In this document: one piece after another, positions 53,067 to 64,000 of the stretch
Numbering within the stretch: position 1 is the first letter of the stretch
Layout: every line of letters begins with the position of its first letter
Assembly: GCA_001247695.2 (NCBI GenBank)
Contig: LGRX02009947.1
Location: forward strand, 1-64,000
Direction of reading: 5' to 3'
Origin: Cymbomonas tetramitiformis
Taxonomy: Eukaryota > Chlorophyta > Pyramimonadophyceae > Pyramimonadales > Pyramimonadaceae
Length of the DNA stretch: 64,000 nucleotides
Notes under the pieces: model-generated
What the model was told of the DNA's origin: nothing
Database searches by the model: none
What the model saw: only the letters and a program-made list of their open reading frames with translations
Made by a program: the position numbers and the translations under genes

Positions 53067-54947
53067 ATGATGGGGGGAGAAGCGCCCACGCCTCGTCATT
53101 CAAGAAGCCGAAGTTCAACCCAATCGTCCTGTGACCTATCATATGATGTTGCGGAGTTGCTCAGACCCAGGCGAATTAGCCAAATACTTCCCTCTCGTGA
53201 ATCTGAACCCGACGATCGCGTTCTGAGCACATCGTACTCAGGTTCCAGAAGTGACAGGCACTTGACAGGCATTCCTCACAACAACTTCATCGAAGACGCT
53301 GCGTGGTCAGGACTCGACGGTAGAACTCTGGGCGCGAGATGCAAAACTCTAACCTCAAGTCTAATGAACAAATTCTCCAACAAGTTCGACCTTACCATCT
53401 TGTCTCACGACTCTTTAAACAACAACTCCATCCGACCAGTTGCCACCACATTCACTGAGCTGTCTTTGCCACAGCCGAAGAACACTCCTCGAACGGAGGG
53501 GGCCAACGCTTTCGACGCCTTGTGCGATACTCTTCCGAAACCTCGAGGAGCTGCCGCGCTTTCTATCTTGAACGTCGTCAGTGGCAGTATCCGCGAGACT
53601 CTAGGAGTATCCGAGCTTTCGAGCTTAGGTGCCACAGTCGATGAACTCCAAACATCTCCTAGTATGAAGGAAACTCAAGTGTCTCCTCGCTCACCTTTCG
53701 AGAACACAGATTTTGACTCCAGTTTTCAAGTTGTTCCCGAGCTCAGCGCGGCGAACAGCAGGGCGAAGCGTATAGTGACCGGTGACAGCTCTGACGCTCC
53801 AGTAACGTGGAGCAAACCACGATTGACAGAGTTGGTGCCACCGGTGGACAGATTGGTCCCCTTAAGAACAACCAGTCCCGAATCTGTCAGCCGCCTTGAA
53901 AATCTCTGCGATTTGAGTATCCAGTTTCCCAGCAAGACGAAGAAGAGGCAGTTCCTAGTGACAGAGGCCGGCTTGGAGAAGGTCGCCGCTTACGACAGCT
54001 TCAGGCCTCAAACCAGAGGCAAAGAGATGTCTTTCAAGGTGTGCGCTGCCGACATCAAGGAAATCAGCACGCTTGGCGCCGGGGGATGCTCGAAGGTTAC
54101 CAAGGCGTACGATAAGGTAAATCAGCGGGTCGTCGCCATCAAGAGATTCAAAGAAACGGGAAGTCAGAATCGGCAGCTCGAGAACGAGATTCGCTTGCTG
54201 GCCGACTTGGAGAAGTGCCCGTCCATTGTGTCTTTCTATGGCGCATACGTCGACCCCTCGGAGCATATGGTAAAAGTGGTGCTTGAGTACATGGATGGAG
54301 GGTGTCTCGGGGGCCTCATTGCGCGTTGTGGAGCCTTGCCTGAGGAGTGTTTAGTTCTAGTGGCGGACTCTATCCTCTCGGGTCTCATCTTCCTGCACCG
54401 TCAACGCCACCTTCTGCACCTGGACATCAAGCCACAGAACGTCCTCCTGAGCCAACGAGGTGAGGTGAAGCTGACTGACTTTGGAACAAGCTCCACACTG
54501 CACGACTGCGACCTGGAAGCCCTGGCCAGCAGTTGCCAAGAAACTCCAGAGAGTACCCAGCGCGTGCTTGGCTCAGTGTGCTACATGTCGCCTGAACGAA
54601 TCGGCAACAGTCGAGGCACCGCTGCAGACGACGTGTGGAGCTTCGGCATGACCCTCCTCGAAGCTGCCTTAGGAAGATATCCCTATAACACTTCAAGTGG
54701 ACCCTTCGACCTTCTCCTCCAGATCGCACAGGAGGACCCGCCACTGCCTAGCCGCAAGACGCATTCTCCAGAATTTTTTGACTTCGTGGACTGCTGTTTG
54801 CAAAAAGAAGCAGACAAGAGGCCTAGTGTTACACAGCTGTATTCCCATCCCTTCATTCAACGCCGAAAGTCTCGTTCCTTAACTGCCCAGCGGCAAAATT
54901 CTTTGAGCTCGTTTCTTCAAAACAACCCGGGTGGCGTGTGGAAATAA
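53067..54947 (+). CDS. MAPKK (STE7)-like protein kinase
   Basis: 626 aa, intronless. The first about 325 residues are Ser/Thr/Pro-rich and unassigned. The kinase domain starts near residue 330 with the glycine loop LGAGGCSKV, then VAIKRF (ATP-binding Lys), a Glu in LENEIRLL, HLDIKPQNVLL (catalytic loop), LTDFGTSS, CYMSPERI (APE equivalent) and DDVWSFGMTLLE. The loop reads HLD rather than HRD, losing the usual Arg, and the activation segment is long (about 40 residues) with Ser/Thr in the places where MAPKKs are activated. It would phosphorylate a MAP kinase in a signalling cascade. The start MMGGEAP is the first in-frame Met; an unrelated frame overlaps upstream. It looks like the only clearly host-type gene in the window. 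Confidence 0.8.
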   Translation: MMGGEAPTPRHSRSRSSTQSSCDLSYDVAELLRPRRISQILPSRESEPDDRVLSTSYSGSRSDRHLTGIPHNNFIEDAAWSGLDGRTLGARCKTLTSSLMNKFSNKFDLTILSHDSLNNNSIRPVATTFTELSLPQPKNTPRTEGANAFDALCDTLPKPRGAAALSILNVVSGSIRETLGVSELSSLGATVDELQTSPSMKETQVSPRSPFENTDFDSSFQVVPELSAANSRAKRIVTGDSSDAPVTWSKPRLTELVPPVDRLVPLRTTSPESVSRLENLCDLSIQFPSKTKKRQFLVTEAGLEKVAAYDSFRPQTRGKEMSFKVCAADIKEISTLGAGGCSKVTKAYDKVNQRVVAIKRFKETGSQNRQLENEIRLLADLEKCPSIVSFYGAYVDPSEHMVKVVLEYMDGGCLGGLIARCGALPEECLVLVADSILSGLIFLHRQRHLLHLDIKPQNVLLSQRGEVKLTDFGTSSTLHDCDLEALASSCQETPESTQRVLGSVCYMSPERIGNSRGTAADDVWSFGMTLLEAALGRYPYNTSSGPFDLLLQIAQEDPPLPSRKTHSPEFFDFVDCCLQKEADKRPSVTQLYSHPFIQRRKSRSLTAQRQNSLSSFLQNNPGGVWK

Positions 54948-57900
54948 GAAAGCCCCCTTAGCAAACGCACTTTCAGTACTAGAGATGTGGGTCCAGAACG
55001 CTTTCTCCTTAAAACTGGATTCGATATAATTAAGGAAAACAACCAGTAGCTGAATAGACTTGTAGGTATTGATAGCACAAACTTTTATAATGTACATAAC
55101 CAGAACAAATTGACGTACATGCTTGATGAACAATGCAATGAATGTCGGAAATTAAAGTGTACGGATGTTAGAAAACTTAACCTTGACCAGAGTTCTCTCT
55201 TTCCACCGTGTTATTCTCCCGCCTCCTGTCTGAAGGACCCAGAAATGCAGAGCGAGTGTCGTGCAGAGCAGGGAGTGGGGTAAACGCAATGCGCTCAAGC
55301 GTCCCCCCGGCGAAACAAAATGGCCACGAATGCACAATGTCGGTCCCTCAACATCGATGGCAGACCAGCTGGACACCAAGCCTACACCGACCGCAATGCA
55401 CAAGTTACGCCAAAGTGGCATCGACTACATTCCCCTGATCGATCTTCGCCTTGTCCGTCACGCATGATCAATGATCTAACCCTGTCCGGGCTCGCTGTCT
55501 TTGCTTAATGAAAACTTATTGATCGTCACATCGGCTCCATGTACAACTCTCTGATCGTGACGAAGGTGCAGGTAGATGTTGTTGTCGGCTAACGACGGGA
55601 GCGGCACATGCCACCGACAAGCCGGATGACCTGTGCTAACTCCATGCTGTGTGACATGCGACCATCGACTTGATACAAATCGATGCAACCGTCCGGGATC
55701 CAAGGTATTTTTTCGAATATCGAGACAGAACGCGCTACTCGGTGAAGGCTTTAAAGTTATTACGGTAAGACGATGCACCGAGGAGAGCCAAGCTATTGCC
55801 GAGGTATTATGGCATCCCATGGGTAGTCTAGGAAGTGTCCCATCACATGAGAATCGACGGAGTTCTTTGAAAAGCCTGTATTCGAAGTTAATATAAGGTT
55901 ACTGCAGCGCAGAGCGCACACATGCAACGATTCGACGGCACGAAAATGCATCGAGTTATCATGCCGGTCGGCCATTCAAGAAGGTGTTGCTGTATGGGGC
56001 AGTCCGCAAGCCAGGGCGTGCTATCGAACAATGATATACTTCGATATCTTGAAAACTGCGATCAATCGTGATCAAATATCTAAATTTTGGTACACAGGTG
56101 TACATAATTCCTATCGTCTCGTTTGTGCTCATGAATACCGACACTTTATACCGTATCCGTATGATCCATTTGTTAAGTGCGACATATTGATAAATGACTT
56201 CCAAAAAATTAATTTGAAAACAACGAAAATACATAAATAAAGTGTAACCGTAGAATTCAACATTAAATGTATAACAATGCAATTCAGCACTTTGACACAC
56301 TGTCACTCACCAGCACTCAGGGCTCAGACCACATCACCGGTCAAGCAGGACATATCAGTCATCAGCATCACCTCTTTCACCTCACATGCTTGGACAAACC
56401 GAACCACAATAAACTTCACTTGGAATGTTACTATCACACAGCCGCACACAGCGGTTCTCACGACAGCAGCAGAGTACATGGCGTGGACTTCGTTCTCTTA
56501 TGATGTTTGAGTTTCCACTGCAATTCTGATATTGCGTATTATCTTATTTAAGTGCGCTTTTCAACTTATTCTTGGAGTAGTGGATGTGAACGGGGAAGCA
56601 TCCTTTTTCTCAACTTACACCAGCAATGCGCAAGATGATTTGCACTGGCATTGTTCGAAGCATTGTCGAAACATTTCCATCACAATTTGGTCGGACAGCC
56701 CGCTGGAATAACGAAGTCTATGATGCATATATAAGGCTAATACGTATCAGTTGGGTACAGGCTAATACTGTTCACTCAGTTGGGTACCGGAACTCGAAAG
56801 CGAAACTACAGATATAGATGGAATCACTATAGGGTCAGCATGTCCTTACAAGCAAATCCTTGGTAACATTTCATCTGGAACGTCGTGTCCATAGCTTAAT
56901 TTGCCCCGCATCAAGGCGGCGTGGGTGTTTTCATTTATCTTACACGCATATGTTCTCATCGCATTATCATAGCCATCTAACAGGAGCGCACATAGTTCCG
57001 AATAATTACAGCCTTAGACTCAGACTAACAGCGGCTCACTCAGTCAGATACATACATATATTCTGTCCCTCCGGTTCTTCACAACGTCAGTCCACATAGT
57101 CTCTAAACGGCAGGACTCTGCACCACACTTGCTTTGATTTCCAAATCATGCAAAGGCTGAAAACCGATGCACAGTCACCTTCACTTCTGGCTGTCGTGCG
57201 AACAACGAACGCCTGATGCCAATTCACGACCTTGATATGAACTGCCACCATTCTTGTATTTTCATTCCCTATCCATTGTCTCACCATCGACAAACTCTGA
57301 TGTCAAATACTGCAAAAGTGCAGCTACCACCGTAACGCTGACGCTGTTGCCTAACAAAGCGTACCTGTGACAACACATTGAGCAACACCCTCACACGCCA
57401 CTATTCATCCTAACAGCCAGTTCATAGTGCATCTGCCCCCCCCAAATCACTATCACATTCAAATATTGCACACATGTTTAGATTCTTGTCAACATTCTCT
57501 TTGCAGGTTTGGGGGCAAGTCCACCTCTGCTTTCGAGTGATGCTGGAGGGGAACTCAAAGTGGGAGGGAAGCTGGTGGATATTGGCAACTTCCCTGCACG
57601 TTAAAAAAAATCCCACACTCCATCAACTCCACATTCCATGAGATCACTACCAAGTCCTGTTGGAGCCACATCACCGCGGACAGGAAAACAGAGAACACGA
57701 GCGTGCACGCTTCAACCTTTCCGTGAAGTAACGAAGTTGTTTGGGAGGCTCCATGAGGACTCCAGCTTCAGCCCCCCTGCCGCATCCCATTCGCCATTTG
57801 TTCAGGTATCAAACTAACATTTGATGATGGACTCACAGTCGCTGATGGAGCGAGAGCAATCCGGAGCCGAAACCATCAAGAAGCGGGTAAGAGAATGCTG

Positions 57901-57990
57901 CAGAAATGACCTCTCACATCCCTGAAGCTCCTAATATCCCTCTAGTCAGTCAAGGGGCCGTGGTGTGCAGATGCATGCCAGCACAACGGT
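54948..57990. other. Long non-coding stretch
   Basis: About 3 kb with no supportable gene. Only short frames in all directions, no repeats beyond simple sequence. Confidence 0.4.
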
Positions 57991-58024
57991 GCTGGTTGGA
58001 TGGGAGGTCCTGTGTGGTCACGCA

Positions 58025-58200
58025 TAGCGGTGCAATACCACCGGTCTCTCAAGAGAGGGCGCGCCATCGCCGCTTCACCGGTCTCTCAAGAGAGGGCGCG
58101 CCATCGCTGCTTCACCGGTCTCTCAAGAGAGGGTCTCTCAAGAGAGGGCGCACCATCGCCGCTTCACCGGTCTCTCAAGAGAGGGCGCACCATTGCTGCT
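58025..58200. repeat. Minisatellite, CACCGGTCTCTCAAGAGAGGGCG units
   Basis: Four to five copies of about 36 bp (one shortened). CTCTCAAGAGAG in each unit is a perfect 12-bp palindrome. Confidence 0.85.
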
Positions 58201-58689
58201 TGGACGACACCTTGCCGGGCATGTGGATCAGAGGCATTTCTTGTAATCCTGAGGTATGACTTTCGCGCCCCTCCGACGCACTGCGCTTGCCAAGACTGCA
58301 TGGTGGAGGCAACCCGCCATCTGCCACGTCCCCAAACCTCCAAACGGCTTCTCTCCCACAATTTATTATTCTTGAATAACCTGGTCCTGTTGACATCCTT
58401 TCTGTCACCTCAAGTTTCTTCTGTCACCTCTAATTTATGATGTCACCTCGCCCCACAACCAATATTGCATGGACTCCGTGCACTTTTATGGGCTGCATCT
58501 GTTGCCCACTCAGCCATGATTGTGACCTGCAACGCAGAGTACTGTCGCACAGCTCCTATCACGTCACTGTGTGCTGTCGCCTTCACTTTGTTGCTCCAGG
58601 TGGTCCACCGCAAAAGGCACATGCGGTGCGGTTCTGTCAATGTTGTGGGCTCTCTTGCTGCCAATGACGTCGAGCCCCTTATCATGCAC

Positions 58690-60000
58690 GTCGTTACACC
58701 TAATGCTATCGATGCCGTTGTGCCTCCCGCCATCGATGCTGTTGTGCCCCCCGCCGTCAATGCCGTTATGCCTCCCGCCATCGATGCCGTTATGCCTCCT
58801 GCCATCGATGCCGCTATGCCTCCTGCCATCGATGCCGTTATGCCTCCTGCCATCGATGCCGCTATGCCTCCTGCCGTCGATGCCTTTGTACCTCCGCCCG
58901 TCAATGCCGTCGACCGCACTCCTGCCGTCGATGCCGTTGCATCTCCCGCCATCGATACCGCTATGCCTCCTGCCATCGATGCCGCTATGCCTCCTGCCAT
59001 CGATGCCGTTATGCCTCCCGCCGTCGATGCCGTTGCATCTCCCGCCGTCAATGCCGTCATGTCTCCTGCCGTCGATGCCGTTACATCTCCCGCCATCGAT
59101 ACCCGTTGTGTACCTCCCTGCAATCAATGCCACTGTTATACCTCCGCCGTCGATACGTTGCATCTCCACGCCCCGTTGATACCGTTGTACCTCCCGCCGT
59201 GTGCCGTTGCATCTCCCGCCGTTGATGCCTGGTTCATCTCCGCCATCGATGCCATTATGCCTCCCACCGTCGATGCCGCTGCATCTCTCGCCATCGACGC
59301 CGTTGCATCTCCCGCCATCGATGCCGTTGTGTACCTCCTGCAATCAATGCCGTCATGCCTCCCACCGTCGATGCCGCTGCATCTCTCGCCATCGACGCCG
59401 TTGCATCTCCCGCCATCGATGCCGTGGCATCTCCCGCCATCAATGCCGTCATGTCTCCTGCCGTCGAAGCCGTTGCATCTCCCGCCATCGATGCCATTAT
59501 GCCTCCCACCGTCGATGCCGCTGCATCTCTCGCCATCGACGCCGTTGCATCTCCCGCCATCGATGCCGTTGTGTACCTCCTGCAATCAATGCCGTCATGC
59601 CTCCCACCGTCGATGCCGCTGCATCTCTCGCCATCGACGCCGTTGCATCTCCCGCCATCGATGCCGTGGCGTCTCCCGCCATCGATAGTCATGTCTCCTG
59701 CCGTCCATCTCCCGCCATCGATGCCGTTATGCCTCCCACCGTCGATGCCGCTGCATCTCTCGCCATCGACGCCGTTGCATCTCCCGCCATCAATGCCGTC
59801 ATGTCTCCTGCCGTCGATGCCGTTACATCTCCCCCGATCGATGCCGTTGTGTACCTCCTGCAATCAATGCCGTTATGCCTCCCACCGTCGATGCCGCTGC
59901 ATCTCCCCCGATCGACGCCGCTGCATCTCCCCCGATCGATGCCGCTGTGCCTCCTGCCGTCGATACCATTGTGTTTCCCGCCGTCAATATTGATGCAGCG
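58690..60000. repeat. 24-bp-type minisatellite (GCCATCGATGCCGTTATGCC), 1.3 kb
   Basis: More than 50 imperfect units of 24 bp, with embedded higher-order units of about 240 bp (TGTACCTCCTGCAATCAATG at 59330, 59572 and 59850). The unit length is a multiple of three, so long frames stay open on both strands (PPAIDAVM on plus, GGIDGR or MAGDATAS on minus); none has other coding evidence. The unit core CATCGATG also forms the centre of the palindrome in the 6058-17275 element. Confidence 0.9.
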
Positions 60001-60619
60001 GGCAGCATTGGCACTGCTCAATGTTCGAATGCATCGAGGGAAACCTGAATTTGGTCTTTCAGCCACTGCTTCTGCCGGTATTGACGTCAGCACTGCTCCA
60101 GCTTCTACATCTGTCTCCTGAAGGCTTCCTGACCCTGTCGTAGCTGTTGGCGCTCGTAGTACTTCGGCAGGGGCCACGTGCACATCACCACACGCAGCAC
60201 TACAGGAGGAGCTTCTATTCCTGCTGCTGGTGCTGGTGCTGTCGGCGGAATCTGTCTCTGACAACACACTCCTCCAGTCACTGGGCGCCAGCAGAGACCC
60301 CATACCCTGCACCCCACCCCATTTGCAATCAGAGGTATGAAATCAGGGACATCAATCGAACGTAGGCTTTCGCCTGTAGAACAAAAGAGGATCACCCAGT
60401 AAACACACAGAAGACATACACTCCGAGAAACCGGGGAGACAAGTGGCGTTCGCAGAGGCAAGTGTCGCTGAGCGGCGCCCTCTCTCTCGTGCTCCACCGC
60501 AACAGATCTCCGGGCGCAGCTGTAAGAGGCAATGCACCTTGACGAATTTGAAGTAGTTCTTGGTGAAGCAGTTGCTGCGCCGGTCCGTCGAGGTGACCTG
60601 GCCCCCTTCCTGGCCCTCA

Positions 60620-60990
60620 GGTGGTCTGTGCACCCTCCTCAGCGATCCAATGGTCTGTGCAACCTCCTTGGTGATCCAGTGGTCAGTGCAACATCCTCAG
60701 CGATCCAGTGGTCTGTGCTCCTTAGTGATCCAGTGGTCTGTGCAACCTCCTTAGTGATCCAGTGGTCAGTGCACCTTATTGATGCAGGTCTGTGCACCCT
60801 CCTCAGTGATCCATTGGTCGGTGCACCTCTCAGTGATCCATTGGTCGGTGCAACTTCCTCAGTGATCCATTGGTCGGTGCACCCTCCTCAGTGATCCATT
60901 GGTCGGTGCACCCTCCTCAGTGATCCATTGGTCGGTGCACCCTCCTCAGTGATCCATTGGTCTGTGCACCCTCCTCAGTGATCCATTGAG
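60620..60990. repeat. Minisatellite, GTGATCCATTGGTCGGTGCA units
   Basis: About a dozen units of 24-30 bp, the distal ones nearly identical at 29 bp (CACCCTCCTCAGTGATCCAT). No coding evidence. Confidence 0.85.
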
Positions 60991-61254
60991 GCGACCTCCC
61001 AACAAACAAGCTCGGAATTGCGTGCAGGCACCTCAGCGTCTCCTGCAAAGGCTGCACAGAGGCGTGTGCAGGCATGATAAGGGCAGAGCCTCTCGGGTTC
61101 TCGTACCACGTCCATCACTGCCCAGTTGCGATCCACCAAGCGAGGGGCAACTGCATACTCCTGTCAGCACCCCATCGTCTCCGACTCCCTAAGTCCTGCT
61201 TGCTGAAAGAAGGGAAGAGGTGCCAGATGTATCGGCGCACGCGGCTTAGACCAC

Positions 61255-61330
61255 TGCAGGGTCGCGATTGGAACTGGGGCACTGCAGGGTCACGATTGGA
61301 ACTGGGGCACTGCAGGGTCGCGATTCAGTT
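61255..61330. repeat. Short tandem repeat, GGGGCACTGCAGGGTCGCGA units
   Basis: Three copies of a 28-bp unit (CACTGCAGGGTC, then CGATTGGAACTGGGG). Confidence 0.8.
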
Positions 61331-61724
61331 GTAAGAATCCACAGACCCCGCATCCTTCCAGAAAATGCGGCGGAGCGCCCTCGAGCTGCGGCCCAACCGC
61401 ACGCCGAGGGTGGAAGCAAGAAGGACTTTGGACTGGCAGGTCGAATGCACTCACAAAACGCGCCCTCGCAGAAAGCACACAAGCTGCTCAGTGCTTGCCT
61501 CGTGAGGCCTTGAGCTGCATGCAGACGCATGCCGCAATCTCCGCACAGTGCCGGTAAAAAAGGCAGCATATCCCACAATGTGGTGCTATTCATCCAGCAG
61601 GATGCCCTTGACGGCCCTCGGACCAAGTGTCAAAATGTTGGCACAAAGTGAAGCACAAACTAAATACCGCGACGTCGTTAACCAAGGCCATGGCCCACCA
61701 ACATCCGAATTAATCAGCTGGGAG

Positions 61725-62310
61725 CCCTCGCGAGCGCGCCATGACATCCGCCCTCGCGAGTGCACCATGACATCCGCCCGCGCGAGTGCACCATGACATC
61801 CGCCCTCGCGAGTGCACCATGACATCCGCCCTCGCGAGTGCACCATGACATCCGCCCTCGCGAGTGCACCATGACATCCGCCGCGAGTGCACCATGACAT
61901 CCGCCCGCGAGTGCATCAAGTGACATCCCCTCGCGAGTGCACCATGACATCCGCCCGCGCGAGTGCACCATGACATCCGCCGCGAGTGCACCATGACATC
62001 CGCCTCGCGCAGTGCAATTATGACATCCGCCCCCTCGCGAGTGTATCACTCAGGACATTCCGCCACAGTACTACATCTCATTACAGAGAGTGCTACCTCA
62101 TGATGGTCCTCGCCCCGGGCGGTGCGAGTGCACGCACATCCGCCTCGCTGGCACCCATGATTGCCTCGCGAGTGCACACCATGACATCCGCCCTCGCGAG
62201 TGCACCATGACATCCGCCCGCGCGAGTGCACCATGACATCTGCCCTCGCGAGTGCACCATGACATCCGCCCTCGCGAGTGCACCATGACATCCGCCCTCG
62301 CAAGTGTACT
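61725..62310. repeat. Minisatellite, GCGAGTGCACCATGACATCC units
   Basis: About 20 units of 22-27 bp, interrupted by unique sequence at 62045-62165. Frames of MVHSRGRMSWCTREG type on the minus strand are products of the repeat. Confidence 0.9.
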
Positions 62311-63051
62311 GATATGCAAAAGGCTGTTCAATAGTTTGAGTGAGCAGCGCGGGTTGGAGATACCTGCCATAGGTCGGTGTCAGTAGCGCTTGGTACAGAA
62401 AAGGCTGAATCGATGCGCCATCTGTCATCGTCCTCGAGAAAGTCCCCGACTTGGCGCACAGAGGAAGCTTCCCTGGAAGCCACCGCACTCCTCCACTCCT
62501 ATACAACCGAAGCTCCGATATATCTATATGATAAATCAATAAATATCAGCTTGCATGATAGATGTTCCCAACATTGCAATCATGTTTGCGTTCTGCTAAC
62601 ACGGTGCTGTGCAATGTCCAGGCGAGCACGTGCTGCAGGAAGCTCTTCAGAAGTTTCCTACGCTGCAATAGGACTGGGGGGGAGCACCCACCCGGGGTGG
62701 CCATCTCCATCACACATGCAGCACGCTTCACTCTTCGAGGAAGCACGGCCTGCTGCCCCATCTGCCCGACCCTCCTGCTAAAGATCTCACCTTGGGATCT
62801 GCTGCAATGGGCTCGAAATGTCGGTGGGCACGTCATACGCACACAAATTTGAACACATCCCTATGACACACAGTGAGTGCAACTATTGCCACTACCCGCT
62901 GTGGCACACATTGAGCACAATCATTTTCTGCAACCCCTGCGCGGCGTACTTCTTGCTCATCACTCTGCCTATCGAGCTGTTCACGCAGGAGAAACCAGTC
63001 AGCCACGTCAGCTGCTGCTAGGAGTGAAGCTGTACACTGTGACCTAGCTCA
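62311..63051. other. Non-coding stretch between minisatellite and hairpin
   Basis: No gene supported. Confidence 0.3.
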
Positions 63052-63116
63052 CTTGCTAAGCCATCACAGGCACACGGGGTGCCTGCGCCTGTGATGGCTG
63101 AGCAAGAAGCTCTCCG
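63052..63116. other. Long hairpin
   Basis: AGCCATCACAGGC and GCCTGTGATGGCT, extended by CTTGCT and AGCAAG with a single unpaired base on each side, give a 19-bp stem around a GC-rich loop. It could be an end of a foldback element or a structural signal in a retroelement leader. Confidence 0.6.
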
Positions 63117-63415
63117 CCAAAGTGGTTAAATTGGAGCCTGCGGAATTTTAGAGGTTTCTGTGCCGGTAGATCGATCAGAGTTTCCTGAGCCGTTAGATCA
63201 AAATCAGCAGCTGAGTTAGATCTAAAGGCTTTACACACAACAGTATTTAGGAGTTCCGCCCGTGGGAATCCGCAGCTCTGTTCTTTTGCCTTCGCAAAAG
63301 AACTTCACAAGAAATTTTTCCTCGCGGAGAAATTCTTAGTGCGGCACACTGCAAAAAATTTTACCCCACATTTTAACGTTACTGTGGAAGTTTAAACCCT
63401 TGACGACTTACTACA

Positions 63416-64000
63416 ATGAACGATCAAGAAGGTGAGCAAAGCGCGTCGGAGAACAATGCCGGCGCGGCTGGACAACCGGCTGCGAAGTCCGGGATGGAAG
63501 TCCTGTTGGAGCAACAGGGCGAAATGATGAAGCTCATGATGAAGCAGATGGAGACTCTCGCAGCGAGAGTTGAAGTCGCGGAGGAGGCGGCAGCGAAAGC
63601 CGCTTCGCAGGATGGTGGTTCCGCTCAGAGCGGAGACGCGGAGTTGGAGGCATTAAAAAAGCTCCCGTATGTTCCACACGTTGAAGGGAATCCGTTCCCT
63701 GCGAGACCTGCAACACTGGAGACGGACATGCCGCAGATGTACGACTTGTACAACGACAAGACCTACGACGCCCTCTCCAAACGCACCAACTCGTCCATGC
63801 GTTACGAGCAGTTGGTGCTTGCCCCTGCGCTGTCGTACATGCACGATGCGATTGCGTTTTCCGAGGTGACCCTGGACTGGTGTCAAGATGAAAAGGACCC
63901 CCCAACGGTGGAGGAATTGAGTGAGCGCGTTTTCGCAGCGCACAACACGTTTAAGGGCGTTTTTTCGCTCCTGAGCAACCGTTACACCATGTTGCAGCTC
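63416..64000 (+). CDS. gag-like coiled-coil protein, 3' end outside window
   Basis: ATG at 63416, open for 195 codons to the window edge. Starts MNDQEGEQSASENNAGAAG, then an Ala/Glu/Met-rich heptad region (LEQQGEMMKLMMKQMETL) likely to form a coiled coil, followed by KKLPYVPHVEGNPFP and a helical part (YDALSKRTNSSMRYEQLV). A charged N terminus, coiled coil and helical capsid-like region suggest a retrotransposon gag; no zinc knuckle or pol is in view, so this is tentative. Confidence 0.45.
   Translation, partial: MNDQEGEQSASENNAGAAGQPAAKSGMEVLLEQQGEMMKLMMKQMETLAARVEVAEEAAAKAASQDGGSAQSGDAELEALKKLPYVPHVEGNPFPARPATLETDMPQMYDLYNDKTYDALSKRTNSSMRYEQLVLAPALSYMHDAIAFSEVTLDWCQDEKDPPTVEELSERVFAAHNTFKGVFSLLSNRYTMLQL

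Noticed and set aside
52769..53134. 121-codon frame overlapping the kinase start
   Set aside because: Different frame from the kinase, AT-rich composition and no recognisable feature; a shared first exon could not be shown.
58443..59863. Long minus-strand frames of GGIDGR and MAGDATAS type, and plus-strand PPAIDAVM frames
   Set aside because: A 24-bp minisatellite gives open frames in several phases; no start context, splice sites or domain.
61586..62370. MVHSRGRMSWCTREG-type frames
   Set aside because: Minisatellite translation only.

Overview
The window is nuclear DNA of a eukaryote, most likely an alga; a red alga is my best guess but nothing here proves it. Genes contain short GT-AG introns (about 75-1,090 bp), the one clearly cellular gene (a protein kinase at 53.1-54.9 kb) is intronless, non-coding DNA is rich in CCCTAAA-like words, and most of the sequence is nested mobile elements of eukaryotic type. 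I see no rRNA, tRNA or CRISPR.

Layout. 1-2.7 kb: 3' part of a multi-exon DUF7869-type gene. 2.7-6.06 kb and 17.27-18.5 kb: a family of small, mostly intronless genes sharing a TATA box and a conserved 5' leader. One member is split by a complete 11,218-bp DNA transposon (6058-17275) with 9-bp target duplications and terminal inverted repeats over 1.1 kb. It carries two divergent multi-exon genes: a Mutator-like transposase (1140 aa) and a 1047-aa fusion of a ParB-like domain to an amino-type DNA methyltransferase. The perfect palindrome GTTCATCGATGAAC occurs twice in each terminal repeat and six times (one copy with a mismatch) in a large inverted repeat inside the first intron of the fusion gene. 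18.65-28.80 kb: a second large DNA element of the same plan (long terminal repeats built of tandem units, two divergent genes, a repeat array between them) carrying a PHD-finger/glutamine-rich protein and a putative transposase.

29.1-37.0 kb: a 5'-truncated Ty1/copia retrotransposon with a 1,086-bp nonautonomous DNA element cleanly inserted in gag. 37.0-42.1 kb: a truncated Ty3/gypsy-type element in which a C5-cytosine DNA methyltransferase lies in line with the integrase; a hAT-type and a Tc1/mariner-type miniature element are nested in it. 42.6-48.6 kb: a gag-only LTR element on the minus strand that has absorbed the 3' end of a LINE-like element with a possible NPPF-type adenine methyltransferase domain; the whole is inserted in another ORF. 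49-53 kb: mostly non-coding, with a 153-bp hAT-type miniature element. 53.1-54.9 kb: MAPKK-like kinase. 57.9-62.3 kb: several unrelated minisatellites. 63.4 kb to the end: the start of a coiled-coil, gag-like ORF that runs off the window.

Unifying theme. Three unrelated mobile elements here each carry a different kind of DNA methyltransferase: ParB-fused amino-MTase in a DNA transposon, C5-MTase in a gypsy-type element, and a putative adenine-MTase in a LINE-like fragment. The ParB-MTase element with its palindrome array is the best candidate for an undescribed system: a transposon that may mark, bind or silence its own DNA through palindromic sites. Several coding regions have single-base frameshifts, so some elements are decayed or the assembly has indel errors.
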